From: Amoeboaphelidium occidentale
Taxonomy: Eukaryota > Aphelidiomycota > Aphelidea
Length of the DNA: 64,000 bases
Direction of reading: 5' to 3'
Assembly (NCBI GenBank): GCA_023515795.1
Contig: JALGPX010000039.1
Coordinates: forward strand, 13,160-77,159
Part shown: positions 29,353 through 39,316 of the stretch, piece after piece
How positions within the stretch are numbered: position 1 is the first letter of the stretch
Layout of the letters: every line of letters begins with the position of its first letter
Notes under the pieces: generated by a model
What the model was told of the DNA's origin: nothing
Seen by the model: the letters and a program-made list of their open reading frames with translations, nothing else
Database searches by the model: none
Made by a program: the position numbers and the translations under genes

Positions 29353-30852
29353 TCACTCAGTTTGAACTAAAATTCTGAAAACATCTTCAGCAGACTTTGG
29401 AGATAAACCATAGAAATCCAAAGACTTAAAATCATCATTCAACTCAACTTCGATATCACCCTTGTATGTCATGAATGAGATTTTGCCCTTCTTTTGCTGG
29501 TTCAGTAGCTTCTGCGCATACATTCTAACAATTCTCAGAGAGGTGCTCTTTGGAAAGGTCTTCTTTCCTAATACTGTATCATCAGATAAACAGAATTCCA
29601 TGTGTAATAGATCGTTCTTGAGTTGGTTCTTTGTTTCTTTTGATACTGCCGGTTCTCCATAGAAGTCTATCAACTCTCTATATCTTGGATTTGCTTTGAT
29701 TATGTTTTCTTTATCACCAGCACAAGAAGAATTATAAACTTGTTTGTGTATTATGCCCAAATAGTAAAGCTCATCATCTTTACGATCTCGATCTCTTATC
29801 TCAGAACCATTAAACTGAACAAGTTTCCCAATACGCGAAACAACCTGTATTCTTGTTTCACCTGATTTGAGTCCTACAAATAAGGGAATATTCTTCAGTC
29901 TAAGTTCTTTTAATGAAGGAAAGCTATTGAGCACATCTATCGAGTCGTAAGAAGAAATTGGATTTGCTGATAAGTTCAACTGTTTCAGAGCAGTGAAAGT
30001 GCCAGACTCGTACATGATGCTACTGATATTGTTTTCTTCAAGAGATAGAGATTCCAAAGAAGGAAGTTTGCCAAGAATGTAAGAGATTTCAGACCATTCT
30101 GTCATTAAGTTCTTGTCCAAGTTCAACACTTTCAGACAATTCAGATTATCAGACGAAACTTTTAAAGAATTGATACCATTAGAAACCAAATAAAGCTCTT
30201 CCAGTTGGTCAAAGTAAGGAGAAAGACAAGAGGCATAAGAATCCCACGTTGTCCTTGTAAAATTTAAACTGAGCACGCGCAAATTTTTGAAACAAGTCTC
30301 CCTGTCGTGCGTATTAGAAATCTTGAACCGATTAAAGTTCAACCGGAGTACTTTAAGATTAGGCAGCTGTGTAAGAATATCCAGAATATCATCAAACGAA
30401 GCAAATAAGTTCGATGAGAGATCTAAATCTTCCAAGTTCAGTGATACACTCTCTGGTACCGGTTGTTTGGCCACTTCCACTTTATCCCCAATTAAACCAA
30501 TTTGCTTTGGGCCATCGCGCGATCCCTTGTCAACATTAACTTCCAGAGATAAAGACTGTATCTTGCTTTCGTACTTCAGACGATCAAAACTGTACTTCTC
30601 ATTCAAAGCTTCCACGAAATCGACACCAAAATGCATTTTACTATTCGGCTTCAAAAAAGAACCGCTTCCATCCACTTCGCACTCAAAGTACCGAACACCT
30701 TCATGTGTCCCAGAATGCTTGCCTCTTGTTTGATTGTCCCATTCGATTCCGTACCAGAATTTCCCACTTCCTTCCGGCACTTCTCCATAAAAGCGAACAG
30801 TCCCTAATTCACCATCCAAAGATATCCTCTTGCCAACCTTCTCAATTGTCAT
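29353..30852 (-). CDS. TBCE: Tubulin-specific chaperone E
   Basis: 499 residues with the full TBCE architecture. An N-terminal CAP-Gly domain ([35 protein letters not shown]) binds tubulin tails. About seven leucine-rich repeats span roughly residues 140-350. A C-terminal ubiquitin-like domain covers about the last 85 residues. TBCE works with TBCC/D in folding and disassembling alpha/beta-tubulin dimers. Its start codon is separated by only 24 bp from that of the divergent MRPS12 gene. Confidence 0.95.
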   Translation of the reverse strand: MTIEKVGKRISLDGELGTVRFYGEVPEGSGKFWYGIEWDNQTRGKHSGTHEGVRYFECEVDGSGSFLKPNSKMHFGVDFVEALNEKYSFDRLKYESKIQSLSLEVNVDKGSRDGPKQIGLIGDKVEVAKQPVPESVSLNLEDLDLSSNLFASFDDILDILTQLPNLKVLRLNFNRFKISNTHDRETCFKNLRVLSLNFTRTTWDSYASCLSPYFDQLEELYLVSNGINSLKVSSDNLNCLKVLNLDKNLMTEWSEISYILGKLPSLESLSLEENNISSIMYESGTFTALKQLNLSANPISSYDSIDVLNSFPSLKELRLKNIPLFVGLKSGETRIQVVSRIGKLVQFNGSEIRDRDRKDDELYYLGIIHKQVYNSSCAGDKENIIKANPRYRELIDFYGEPAVSKETKNQLKNDLLHMEFCLSDDTVLGKKTFPKSTSLRIVRMYAQKLLNQQKKGKISFMTYKGDIEVELNDDFKSLDFYGLSPKSAEDVFRILVQTE

Positions 30853-30876
30853 TTAAATTTTTCTTTGTCGAAGAAG

Positions 30877-31422
30877 ATGATCGCACTGACAAGATCGCTA
30901 CAGGCATTTAGATTGCCACTATTTACCGCGAATATCCCAAGGCAACGAGCTATTCCTTCATTATCACTCCTAAAGCCAACAGCAATTACGCCTTTAAACA
31001 CGCTCACATGGCAAAGATCTTTGCTGCATACATCGCCTTTATTACAAGTAACCCTCAATCAAGCTATAAGAGGATGCAGGAAACCACGAAAGCGCAAACC
31101 AAAGTCGCCAGCTCTTTGTGGAAAACCTTTAGCAAAAGGCGTCTGCTTGAGAGTGTACACTGTTAAGCCAAAGAAACCGAATTCAGCTCAGAGAAAAGTT
31201 GCCAAGGTGAAGTTATCAACTGGCATTGAAGTTATTGCATATATTCCTGGGGAAGGACATAATTTACAGGAGCACAGTGTCGTTGGGGTCAGGGCTGGAC
31301 GTGTTGCTGATTGTCCTGGTGTGAAGTACAGAATGATCAGAGGCAAGTATGATTTACAAGGTGTTGCCAACAGAAAGACATCACGAACAAAGTACGGAGT
31401 TAAAAGACCACAAAAGAATTAA
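30877..31422 (+). CDS. MRPS12: Mitochondrial ribosomal protein S12
   Basis: 181 residues from the ATG at 30877. About 60 N-terminal residues rich in Arg, Leu and Ser without acidic residues ([16 protein letters not shown]...) make a good mitochondrial targeting sequence. The mature uS12 part follows: [49 protein letters not shown], and the C-terminal [15 protein letters not shown]. It is the decoding-centre protein of the small mitoribosomal subunit. Divergent with TBCE, sharing a 24-bp spacer. Confidence 0.95.
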   Translation: MIALTRSLQAFRLPLFTANIPRQRAIPSLSLLKPTAITPLNTLTWQRSLLHTSPLLQVTLNQAIRGCRKPRKRKPKSPALCGKPLAKGVCLRVYTVKPKKPNSAQRKVAKVKLSTGIEVIAYIPGEGHNLQEHSVVGVRAGRVADCPGVKYRMIRGKYDLQGVANRKTSRTKYGVKRPQKN

Positions 31423-31480
31423 TTATTCTAAAAGGAATAAATTAAGTCGTATAATCAAAAACTGAATGTATTTAACAGTT

Positions 31481-32632
31481 CTACTTCCTCTTTATCAAGG
31501 AAGATCTTCGTGCCGGTGCGTTTGGCCCTGGTACAGTTATCTTGGGTGCAGCTGCAACACTATCATACACAAATCTCTTTATCAGTATAGGAGATTTTGT
31601 TATTTCCAAAAATGACTTCTTTGAGTCTTCTGCCTTCTTAATGCACGGCTTCAATTGCTCCCCTTCTGACTTTTTAGAATTACCATCCTCTTTGAGATCT
31701 TCAAAATCTGCCCATTTGAGTTTCCGTTGTTTCAACTCTTCTAAATCAAAATTTTCTTTAGCATTCGACTTTTGAGAAGCTTTTGCGAGTTTCGAGAGTG
31801 TTTTTGAGTTTGGCGATGGTGGTTTCGGTCCTTTCTTCCGTATAACTTTGAACTGCACAGGTTTCATGTACTTTGCATTCTTATCTGTGTTGATCTTTGT
31901 CAATTTATCCAGTTCGTGCAGTGATAAATTGGATAGATTTGAAAGTATCACAGAAGTTGGATCGAACCTTTTAGGTTTGGTTGTTTCTTGTTTTGGCACA
32001 GTGGCACTTCTCGTGAGCCTTCGACTTGAAATCGGTTCAGCAGGTTTCGGTTGTGGAACACTTTCAGGCGCCGTTTCTGGTTGTACTGCGTCCTCCTTCT
32101 TATTCAGGGTTCCTTGAAGTTTCTCGACCAATTCCTGCTTCCGTTTCCTTATCAGCTCCAACAGGGCATTTTTATCGCTTTCATCTGCGGGTGCTGGAAT
32201 CATAACTTTGATCTCCTTCTCTTCCACAACAGGATTAACTGTCTCTGAGCTCTTCGATTCTTCATCGTCAACTGGAATCTTTACTTTAGACTTTAAATCC
32301 TTCTCAGCTGAATGAAACACAGGCCGGGGTATCCTTGAAGGAGTATGTCTCATGGGAACTTTGTCTTTCTTATGCTGATCTGTAATCGGTTGTGATATGG
32401 GTGCTTTGATGATTGATTGTCCTTGCTTAACATCCTGCCACAGAACATCACCAGATGGAGTCAATGGCCCATAAGCAGCAAACTCATAAGAATTTCCTCT
32501 TTGTACGACCGGAGTGGCTGATAACAATTTCTTAGTAGAATTATCCAGAAAGTGTTGTTTCTCTGGTGTTGCGAGCATTTGGTTGTGTTGTTGAAACAAG
32601 CGACCATTAGTTATGAAACTGTTATACGCCAT
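31481..32632 (-). CDS. Unrecognised disordered basic protein
   Basis: 383 residues, not recognised. The protein is low complexity and highly charged, with many Ser-Pro and Thr-Pro sites (ATPEKQ, LTPSGD, RHTPSR, KSPIL) that could be CDK targets. It has a Glu-rich middle with a Lys/Glu helix (ALLELIRKRKQELVEKLQG) and a strongly basic C-terminus ending RRSSLIKRK. No catalytic fold or membrane segment is visible. The composition resembles spindle, kinetochore or chromatin regulators, but nothing supports a specific name. The coding region is unbroken, with a clean ATG 55 bp from the divergent membrane protein gene. Confidence 0.6.
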   Translation of the reverse strand: MAYNSFITNGRLFQQHNQMLATPEKQHFLDNSTKKLLSATPVVQRGNSYEFAAYGPLTPSGDVLWQDVKQGQSIIKAPISQPITDQHKKDKVPMRHTPSRIPRPVFHSAEKDLKSKVKIPVDDEESKSSETVNPVVEEKEIKVMIPAPADESDKNALLELIRKRKQELVEKLQGTLNKKEDAVQPETAPESVPQPKPAEPISSRRLTRSATVPKQETTKPKRFDPTSVILSNLSNLSLHELDKLTKINTDKNAKYMKPVQFKVIRKKGPKPPSPNSKTLSKLAKASQKSNAKENFDLEELKQRKLKWADFEDLKEDGNSKKSEGEQLKPCIKKAEDSKKSFLEITKSPILIKRFVYDSVAAAPKITVPGPNAPARRSSLIKRK

Positions 32633-32687
32633 CGCTGGAGAAAATGCGATTCTGTGAAACCGCGAAAATGTTTTCTTCCATCAAAAG

Positions 32688-33743
32688 ATGTCAGTCCAGG
32701 AGTATTATGGATACACAAGAAAGCCTGAGCGTGATATGAGGGAAGCTGAGAGGATTGCAGAGAAAGTTGAAACGGAACTTGATCAATTGATACACTTTCT
32801 GCAGCGTGCACTTGATAACATGGAAAAGCAACAAAAGCAGCCTAAGCAAAAGGGCATTGAAGACACTGGAACGGTCAAATCGAAATTGACTCGCATGTTG
32901 TGGCAAGCCGAAGATTTAGGCTCGCGAGCATCGCAAACAGTTTCCGGAAAAGTCAAAAGATTATGGGATCAAGCAAAGGCTGTTGTAGGTGAGAATATCG
33001 TTGAACCTGTAGAAGAACAGTGGGATCGTTTGTTTTCTTCAAGGCAATGGCGTCGTTTCTTCATGAAACATCCTAATTTGGATCCAAGGGAATGGGAAGA
33101 ATATTTGCGTGATACCATCGCTGATCCAAGTGTTTGGAAGCAGACATTAGAAGATGCGATATCTTCATCAGCACCACAATACAAATACGCACCACAGAGA
33201 GATTTGTATGATACACATTTAAAAGGCGTGCCAGCCTTTCAACCACAGCAGCAGCAGCAACAGATTTCTGGTCCAATTGTATTTGCCGAGAACACAGCCT
33301 TGATTACTGCGTTATCTGGCATTTACATGTTCATTCTACTTAGAAGAGGAATGATTGCAAGACAAAAGCACGGCATTTACATTGGAGATGGTTCATTTGA
33401 TGTTGCTTTGGTTCAGGATGAAGAACAGAGAAATCGCAGAATTGAAGCTTCAAGAGAGATCCAAAAGATCTTGGACACTATTAGGCACGCTTCTGCTGCT
33501 ATCCCAATTGTATTGATGGGATTGTTGTTACTTGAAACAAATGGATATGATGGTTTCATGTATTACGGCATTGTTGGAGGTATCGCGTGTGGTTTATTAG
33601 CGACCAATGAATGGGGTATCATGTCTGAGGAAAAGACTGGTGTAATGGCTAGGCCTCTTGGAGATATGATGTTGCGTTTTTCCATTGGAGCGTTGTGTGT
33701 TTTTTGTGGCTGGGTCAAACTTGCAGAATATTTTCAAGAATAG
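32688..33743 (+). CDS. Unrecognised multi-pass membrane protein with a helical N-terminal half
   Basis: 351 residues, not recognised. Residues 1-170 are amphipathic and charged, with repeated helices (ERIAEKVETELDQLIHFLQRAL, RLWDQAKAVVGENIVEP) and a Trp-rich stretch (WRRFFMKHP ... WEEYLRD). A short Gln run at about 195 precedes the first hydrophobic span (TALITALSGIYMFILL). Three more probable spans lie near residues 265-280, 285-300 and 325-342. The N-terminal helices could be matrix or cytosolic lipid-binding segments, as in some mitochondrial or ER membrane proteins, but that is speculation. The frame is intact, which argues for a real gene. Confidence 0.65.
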   Translation: MSVQEYYGYTRKPERDMREAERIAEKVETELDQLIHFLQRALDNMEKQQKQPKQKGIEDTGTVKSKLTRMLWQAEDLGSRASQTVSGKVKRLWDQAKAVVGENIVEPVEEQWDRLFSSRQWRRFFMKHPNLDPREWEEYLRDTIADPSVWKQTLEDAISSSAPQYKYAPQRDLYDTHLKGVPAFQPQQQQQQISGPIVFAENTALITALSGIYMFILLRRGMIARQKHGIYIGDGSFDVALVQDEEQRNRRIEASREIQKILDTIRHASAAIPIVLMGLLLLETNGYDGFMYYGIVGGIACGLLATNEWGIMSEEKTGVMARPLGDMMLRFSIGALCVFCGWVKLAEYFQE

Positions 33744-33779
33744 ACAAAGTTTTGGTTTTAATAAGAAAGGGTCCGGAAG

Positions 33780-34850
33780 ATGTCTTTAGAAGAAATTCCA
33801 ATGGAGGTCTTGTCCTATTCAGATTCGCTCTTTACAAACCCACATGATTTACTTTCAGATGCTCCAGTGAATGATGGCCGTGGCACATTTACACATTTGG
33901 GCGTTAAAATGGAGGGCTTGGAAAGCGCAAGACATTTAAACTTTAAAGCTTTAAATGGTGCTAATGGTGTTGTATTCCACAGGGACAATACAGTCACAAA
34001 CCAAGTCTGTTTGAGAGTCAGAGATTATAAAGTTGCTTCCGTGTCGGAAATTGAGTTTGATACCGCATTCTACACAAGGAATAATGTAAATTACGTTTTC
34101 AAAGTTACTTTTGTTTCTGATTTGGATGGCTCAGAGGTTGTTGTGCTTCGAAACCTGAAACTAGATGGTGATGCAAAGAAGCTTGTAAAGTTAGAAAACC
34201 CGATAAATGCGACCAGAATAATTTTACATTTGGGTGAAGGTGGTCTTGCTCGTTTCAAAGCTCGTGGAGTTTTCTTGAAGGAGTCTTTGAAACGCCTGGA
34301 AAGTTTGTTGACTTCTGCTAAAGTGTTTTCGGCCTCTGATGCTTCTTATGGTGATCCAAAGTTGGTTTTAAGGTCTGCCAGAGAAGGATCTGTTATGGCT
34401 GGTTGGGAAAGTTGTCGTCACTCAGCTAGACATGCTTTAGGCATTGATCTTGGTAAATCAAGTCATTTAATGCGTATTGAAATTGATACTTATATGCATC
34501 GTCTGAACGCATTCAAATACGTTGCTGTTCTTGGAACTACTTCAGAAGAACCATTTGACAAAATTTTAAAAGATTTACCCAAGTGGAAGGTGAAACACGG
34601 AGCAGTTGATACGGTTGTATCTGATCAGGACTTGAATGACTATTATGACAAGAATGCACCTCTCGATTCAACGTTCTCGTACGAGATTACTGCGCCATCG
34701 GATGGCTTGTGGAGAGTATTACTTCCAGTGTCTCCTTTACAACCAGATACATTGCACACATTTGAAAAAGACTTTGGCTCAGTAAGTAGGATCATGCTTC
34801 TAGGTGTTCCTGATGGAGGTATTCACAGAGTTGGATTCTATGGTAAATAG
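33780..34850 (+). CDS. ALLC: Allantoicase
   Basis: 356 residues, the normal length for allantoicase, which splits allantoate into ureidoglycolate and urea in purine breakdown. The family shape of two similar jelly-roll halves is visible. The first half starts with SDSLFTNPHDLLSDAPVNDGRGTF and carries a Cys-x-R pattern. The second half repeats the logic with KVFSASDASYGDPKLVLR, MAGWESCRHS and LGIDLGKSSHLMRIEIDT. The C-terminal LLGVPDGGIHRVGFYG is typical. The gene points to purines as a nitrogen source. It starts 37 bp after the previous stop codon on the same strand. Confidence 0.93.
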   Translation: MSLEEIPMEVLSYSDSLFTNPHDLLSDAPVNDGRGTFTHLGVKMEGLESARHLNFKALNGANGVVFHRDNTVTNQVCLRVRDYKVASVSEIEFDTAFYTRNNVNYVFKVTFVSDLDGSEVVVLRNLKLDGDAKKLVKLENPINATRIILHLGEGGLARFKARGVFLKESLKRLESLLTSAKVFSASDASYGDPKLVLRSAREGSVMAGWESCRHSARHALGIDLGKSSHLMRIEIDTYMHRLNAFKYVAVLGTTSEEPFDKILKDLPKWKVKHGAVDTVVSDQDLNDYYDKNAPLDSTFSYEITAPSDGLWRVLLPVSPLQPDTLHTFEKDFGSVSRIMLLGVPDGGIHRVGFYGK

Positions 34851-34885
34851 AAAGCTTTGTTATGAAAAATTATTTTTTTATATCC

Positions 34886-36193
34886 TTACACATCTTCCGT
34901 TTGTTTCTTAGCATGCAATCTACACGCTTTTCTTGCTTCAACTACCAGTTCATTGTCATGACAAACCAAATCACTTGAGTACAAATATTTCTCGCAAGCA
35001 TTTCTGAAATTTTTTGAACAACCGTAAGTCAGCAACCGCTCCATTTCCCTCCAACACAAGTATTTCATGTAAAACCCTTTGGGATATATGATACTTCGTA
35101 GAGATTCATCAACAAGGCACACTAGTTGGTAACTATTTGAGTCTGTTAATCGCCAGCTACCATTCGGAATTACAAATCGCCATCTAAGAAAGACTTTTAA
35201 AGCATCTAATTGGTCCTGACGGTATTCTTCGTTAGTAACAATTTCGCTCAGAGCTTCCATCCATTCTTGTATTAAGCCACGAAAAAAACATGCATAGTTT
35301 TTCCGCCTTTTCCCAACTATTTCTTTCAACAAAAACTCACAAAGTCTTGTTCGGGCTGAAAGAGTTTTAGAGTCCATTTTAAAAAACCAAAAAGCAGGGT
35401 AGCCGATACGTTCCACGTTTTCTACCTGAGGAATCAGCCATTTAAGCCTTTCTAGGCCTTGGTCAACGTTGATACATCCCCTCAAAATGCTAATCACAAT
35501 TTCATCAACCATGTGTTTCATAATTGCTTGTTGAAATAAATGATAGCCGTTTTCAAACGCATAATCCAGCATCATTAGCCAAGGATTTAAGTCACCTAAA
35601 TTCTTGATACCTAAACTGCCGTGACGTAAATATTCTTGAAAGCGAGATAACATAATGTCCTCGAATAAGCGCCATTCATACGTTTTTGACAAACTCTGTC
35701 TCTCTGCTCTCAGTTCAGAAAGTTTCTTCTGCACTAATTCAAATGTAACGGGGGTTTTAGAACAGGGCAAGTTCAAAGCGAATTTCAGGAAAATTTTTCC
35801 CAAAATGTAACCAGTCCGCCCAAGTCGGCTTTCAGCAATGTCTACCTCTTTGTCAATGCCTCTTTGGAACATTGCGCCTGGGAAGCCGTAGAAAAAACGA
35901 ACATATTCGGCAGTGTTTTCAAACAGAACTTCCTGTACTTTTCTCCAATTAGGTATGCTATCCCGATTATGCCTGAGATAAAAAATAGCATCCTTCGTAT
36001 GATTCTCCGTAAAATACTCGTAGTAAAAAGAAACATCCGATGTAACTGCGCGAATTGTCGGACTCGCCTTCTGAAACTCCATGAGATCGCTAAAGTCAGT
36101 AGAAAGGTTCAGTGCTATCAATCTTATGATTTCTGCAGGAAGATCCAATAGAGACATGACCTTCGAAATCTGGTTGTCTGAGTTGCTATTCAT
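34886..36193 (-). CDS. F-box-like protein of unknown function
   Basis: 435 residues from the ATG at 36193; the frame is open further upstream but with no ATG. Near the N-terminus LLDLPAEIIRLIALNLSTDFSDLMEFQKAS resembles an F-box (LP.EI...I...L....DL). The rest is a Trp/Arg/Leu-rich helical region without known motifs and with scattered cysteines. If the F-box is real, the protein would recruit substrates to an SCF ubiquitin ligase. No homologue is recognised. It is the last of three co-oriented, fast-evolving genes (34.9-38.6 kb) with gaps of about 60-155 bp. Low-confidence function, moderate confidence that it is a gene. Confidence 0.5.
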   Translation of the reverse strand: MNSNSDNQISKVMSLLDLPAEIIRLIALNLSTDFSDLMEFQKASPTIRAVTSDVSFYYEYFTENHTKDAIFYLRHNRDSIPNWRKVQEVLFENTAEYVRFFYGFPGAMFQRGIDKEVDIAESRLGRTGYILGKIFLKFALNLPCSKTPVTFELVQKKLSELRAERQSLSKTYEWRLFEDIMLSRFQEYLRHGSLGIKNLGDLNPWLMMLDYAFENGYHLFQQAIMKHMVDEIVISILRGCINVDQGLERLKWLIPQVENVERIGYPAFWFFKMDSKTLSARTRLCEFLLKEIVGKRRKNYACFFRGLIQEWMEALSEIVTNEEYRQDQLDALKVFLRWRFVIPNGSWRLTDSNSYQLVCLVDESLRSIIYPKGFYMKYLCWREMERLLTYGCSKNFRNACEKYLYSSDLVCHDNELVVEARKACRLHAKKQTEDV

Positions 36194-36348
36194 TGCTTTG
36201 AGGAAAAGAGATCTCTCTGTAATAAACCTTGCTGACTCATATTCCTTCAAATTATCGTCCAATCCCAATCTGTTTGTCTTGTCAACGTCTTGGTGCAATT
36301 GTAAAACGCCGACTTCTTGTGCCTTATCAACTCCAATAGTCCTTTTAC

Positions 36349-37440
36349 TTAGGGAGAAGACATGTGCAATACAACAAGCTCAGCGAGTGACGTCTTCTGA
36401 GTCTCCAATATCCCTCTGTCATCGATTCCAGTTGAGATACAAATCGGGTTATGCCTTCCTGCTAATCGTTCTAGTAACAATGAAAGCATGGTAAGATCTG
36501 TTCCATCAGGGCCAGCAATATTATTGTTTCTTATGTTTGCTATCCTCTCAACTCCTTTCAATAGAAACACAGGAGGTACGTCGCAATCACCACGAAACGC
36601 AATGTTAGTCAGCCTCATGTATTCGTCCATCATTTCATCAACCCTATAGTTTCGACACATTGAAAGCCAGCGATAAAACGGTGTTCCCGGAGATGCTTGT
36701 GCTAACATGCTACCCCAAGTAATTGGAGAACGTGGTCTGAAGTTAGATTTGAAGTTTATCCCGTCTACACATCTATAGCGAAACATTCTGCATAAGTGAT
36801 ACACCATCAAACTTTGAAAAAATGTAAACACATTGTTGTCCCACAGAGAAACTTCTACTCTGAGTGAAAAATCAAACGACAATATTCTGCCGCATTGTCC
36901 CGCCTTGACGATTTCTGGACATTTCAAATGTTCCGGAACATTCTGCATTCCAAAATCTCTTAAGAAAGAAGTTGTATCCATGTCATGGCTCGCGCTAATG
37001 ATGATCGGAAGGTATTTTCCATCGCTGAAACGGTCTAGAACATTCTTATTGATCTTCGTTAACAACATATCATTCTCAACAGGCACATCCGGGTCCTCTT
37101 TGCCTTCCGAATCGAAGAATGGAAACTCAATATTGCACCACGATAGTATAAATTCGGAATCATCCTCTTTCACTACAAAATATGTTGAGCAAATCAAGTG
37201 ATGATGAAGATTACATTCAGCAGGAGCGCGAAAATGAACAGGAGGATGGAGAATATTGTAAAGATGGATTCCAATAAAGCCGTCTAAAAGACATTCCCAA
37301 TAATCTTTAGTGCGCTGAATCCAAATTTCAATAATCGATCCGTTGCTCTCATGATATTGTTGTATCAAGTCGTCAAGCTCTTGATATCTCAAGAATTCAA
37401 GTAATTTCTCTTTCTCATTCTGCTGCCTATGATGTCTCAT
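36349..37440 (-). CDS. Degenerate P-loop/Crinkler-like protein, function unknown
   Basis: 363 residues from the ATG at 37440. A hydrophobic strand followed by a negative element (PPVFLLKGVERI) and a later strand (NPICISTGID) resemble the Walker B and sensor region of STAND/Crinkler-type ATPases found in early fungi and oomycetes. A convincing Walker A motif is not seen, so ATPase activity is doubtful. The rest is rich in His, Trp and Cys. The family assignment rests on pattern memory, not alignment. Its neighbour at 37.6-38.6 kb is HNH-like, and P-loop plus nuclease modules are a known pairing in that effector class, which is mild support. Could also be an unrelated orphan. Confidence 0.35.
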   Translation of the reverse strand: MRHHRQQNEKEKLLEFLRYQELDDLIQQYHESNGSIIEIWIQRTKDYWECLLDGFIGIHLYNILHPPVHFRAPAECNLHHHLICSTYFVVKEDDSEFILSWCNIEFPFFDSEGKEDPDVPVENDMLLTKINKNVLDRFSDGKYLPIIISASHDMDTTSFLRDFGMQNVPEHLKCPEIVKAGQCGRILSFDFSLRVEVSLWDNNVFTFFQSLMVYHLCRMFRYRCVDGINFKSNFRPRSPITWGSMLAQASPGTPFYRWLSMCRNYRVDEMMDEYMRLTNIAFRGDCDVPPVFLLKGVERIANIRNNNIAGPDGTDLTMLSLLLERLAGRHNPICISTGIDDRGILETQKTSLAELVVLHMSSP

Positions 37441-37554
37441 CACTGAAATTCGAGAAAGATAAGAATTTTGCTTAGTCTGAGTTGGCACCAACTTTGAGAT
37501 TTAACAGCTCAGTCACCAATCAGGAATAACTTGCTTTCGGGACCAACATGTTAA

Positions 37555-38553
37555 TCATAATGTATTACCATCAGTCTCCTCGTCTTCAACTAAAACGCGA
37601 TTATTGACGGATTCGGTTGGCAGAATGTTGTCATGAAACTGATTTTCCAAGTTCTCATCATCTACCGCCTCAGACGATGTTTTAATTTCGTCAATGTGAG
37701 AAATAATACGATCATCCTTGTTAAATGCTTGAGACCACTTGAAGGTTGAATAAACATCGTGCGTAATCCATCCTTGTTTCAACGCGAATCTTCTTGCAAC
37801 AGCAGCATGAAAGTTCAAACAACGCTTGTATGGCCTAATATTCCCTTTGCAAACAATCCTATTACCTTCTATATCACCAAAAGTTAACAAGCGACCATTA
37901 ACACTAAGTTTGCTCTGCAGAACTGATAAAACTTCATCAACAGTCTTACCGATACTTGCACAATCAATCTCATTAATCAATGGCAAGCATGCATCAAACA
38001 AAGTAATACCGCGTAATCCCGGGTCAAGCAATCTCAAGAATAATGAGTATTCGCGATTAGCTTTCAAAAAGCAAAGTTGCGACCTATTAAATGCTCTCTC
38101 GATGGGTTGAAACAGCAACAATCCATTGCGAAAACTGTCGACATCATCGAAATCAAGAAGGTAATAAGAATCAGCAGCCCATTTACGCTTGAATACATGA
38201 AACGCACTTACAAGAAATTTTGGCAACTTCACGTCTAAAATCTGACACAGTAGACTAGGGGTTTCGCGGTACTGTTGTTCCGGAACCAAAAGATAATCGC
38301 GGGCGAGAATGGGTTTAAAATCAGGCCTTTCCGATGCAGAATTAGATTTTCCATCATACGTGAATCGATCTTCAAGGTAAGCCATAAGTGCATCGTTGGT
38401 TTTTCGCTTTGACATTTCATTGACGATCTCCCAATACAAGAGCTGTATCTCCATCCATCTGTACTTCTTCTGGAGCAGGCCAAAGAGTTGCGATTTATCT
38501 GAATCCAATATAGTTTTATATGCCCCTATGATATCTGTTGGTTGCTTTTCCAC
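37555..38553 (-). pseudogene. HNH-like nuclease fold protein, probably a broken copy
   Basis: About 330 residues are readable. An N-terminal coiled-coil region leads to an HNH_2-like core: SAFHVFKRKWA, then FDDVDSFRNGLLLFQPIERAF and SQLCFL with a following RLLDPGL. The NGLLL and AF pattern matches a family I associate with Crinkler-type effector proteins in zoosporic and mycorrhizal fungi, where PIE replaces the usual His, so nuclease activity is uncertain. The C-terminus is acidic. No ATG opens the readable frame, and coiled-coil coding potential continues upstream, so the copy looks damaged near its 5' end with about one break. Treated as a fossil. Confidence 0.45.
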
Positions 38554-38939
38554 AATAGCTGTTTCATATCTCTCTTCTGCTGCTTCAAGCTCCTTCTTTG
38601 CTTAAGTAATCTTTGGTTCAATAGCGGCTATCTCCGCCTTCACTTCATAAAATTCTCGCAGCCAATTCATTACTCTTTTGAGAAAATGGCAGCTTGTTAC
38701 AAGACACGTCTGATTAGAAGTTTAGAAGGGCCATGACTCATCACGTTTCAGCACGGAATCTTCACGCCACTTGACTTAAGATCATAACTTACAGGAAAAT
38801 GCAAGATATTACGTGATAAACATCGTAAGATTTTCTCTTCCAACTTGTTACATAGAAAACCACTGAGTCAGTTTATTTTTAGACTTCAATTCGAGGATCC
38901 TTTTCGTTTTTGACTTTGTACAGTTTGAAATAAGTTTCG
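38554..38939. other. 386-bp gap without an intact gene
   Basis: The left 110 bp still shows minus-strand coiled-coil coding potential belonging to the broken HNH-like gene. The remaining 270 bp has no ORF of note, tRNA or repeat that I can recognise and presumably holds the promoter of the small Ser-rich gene to the right. Confidence 0.6.
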
Positions 38940-39281
38940 ATGGATGTTCTTAGACTTACTACAAACTTGAGGAAGAACAATAATCAGAGGAAACCTGGTA
39001 ATCTGACAGTTGATACATCAGCTGTTTCAAAGGTTGATGGTATCTCAATGTCCCCTTTGAGCCCTTCCTCTACAATAAGCCCTTCTTCTGATCGTTCATC
39101 AGTATCGCCCAGATCTTCACAGAGTTCTGGAAGTTCACTAACAAGTTTGAGTTCTATTGAATCAAGAACATCATCCAACATTGTGTCTGTTAACGAGGGC
39201 TTGATGAACCCTCTTCAAAGCCCTCTGTTTGAGGATTTCCACATCTTGAGGGATATCATTGGACTCTTTAAACAACCTTAA
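38940..39281 (+). CDS. Small Ser-rich protein of unknown function
   Basis: 113 residues. The middle is a Ser/Pro-rich, disordered stretch (SPLSPSSTISPSSDRSS and similar) full of potential phosphorylation sites. The last 25 residues are hydrophobic and amphipathic (MNPLQSPLFEDFHILRDIIGLF) and may be a short binding motif. The start has a basic patch (RKNNNQRK). No homologue is recognised. Clean ATG and stop, and 35 bp before NTH1 on the same strand. A real short gene is likely but unproven. Confidence 0.5.
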   Translation: MDVLRLTTNLRKNNNQRKPGNLTVDTSAVSKVDGISMSPLSPSSTISPSSDRSSVSPRSSQSSGSSLTSLSSIESRTSSNIVSVNEGLMNPLQSPLFEDFHILRDIIGLFKQP

Positions 39282-39316
39282 ATAGATTCTTTAGAACCTC
39301 TTTATATTTTTTTGTC

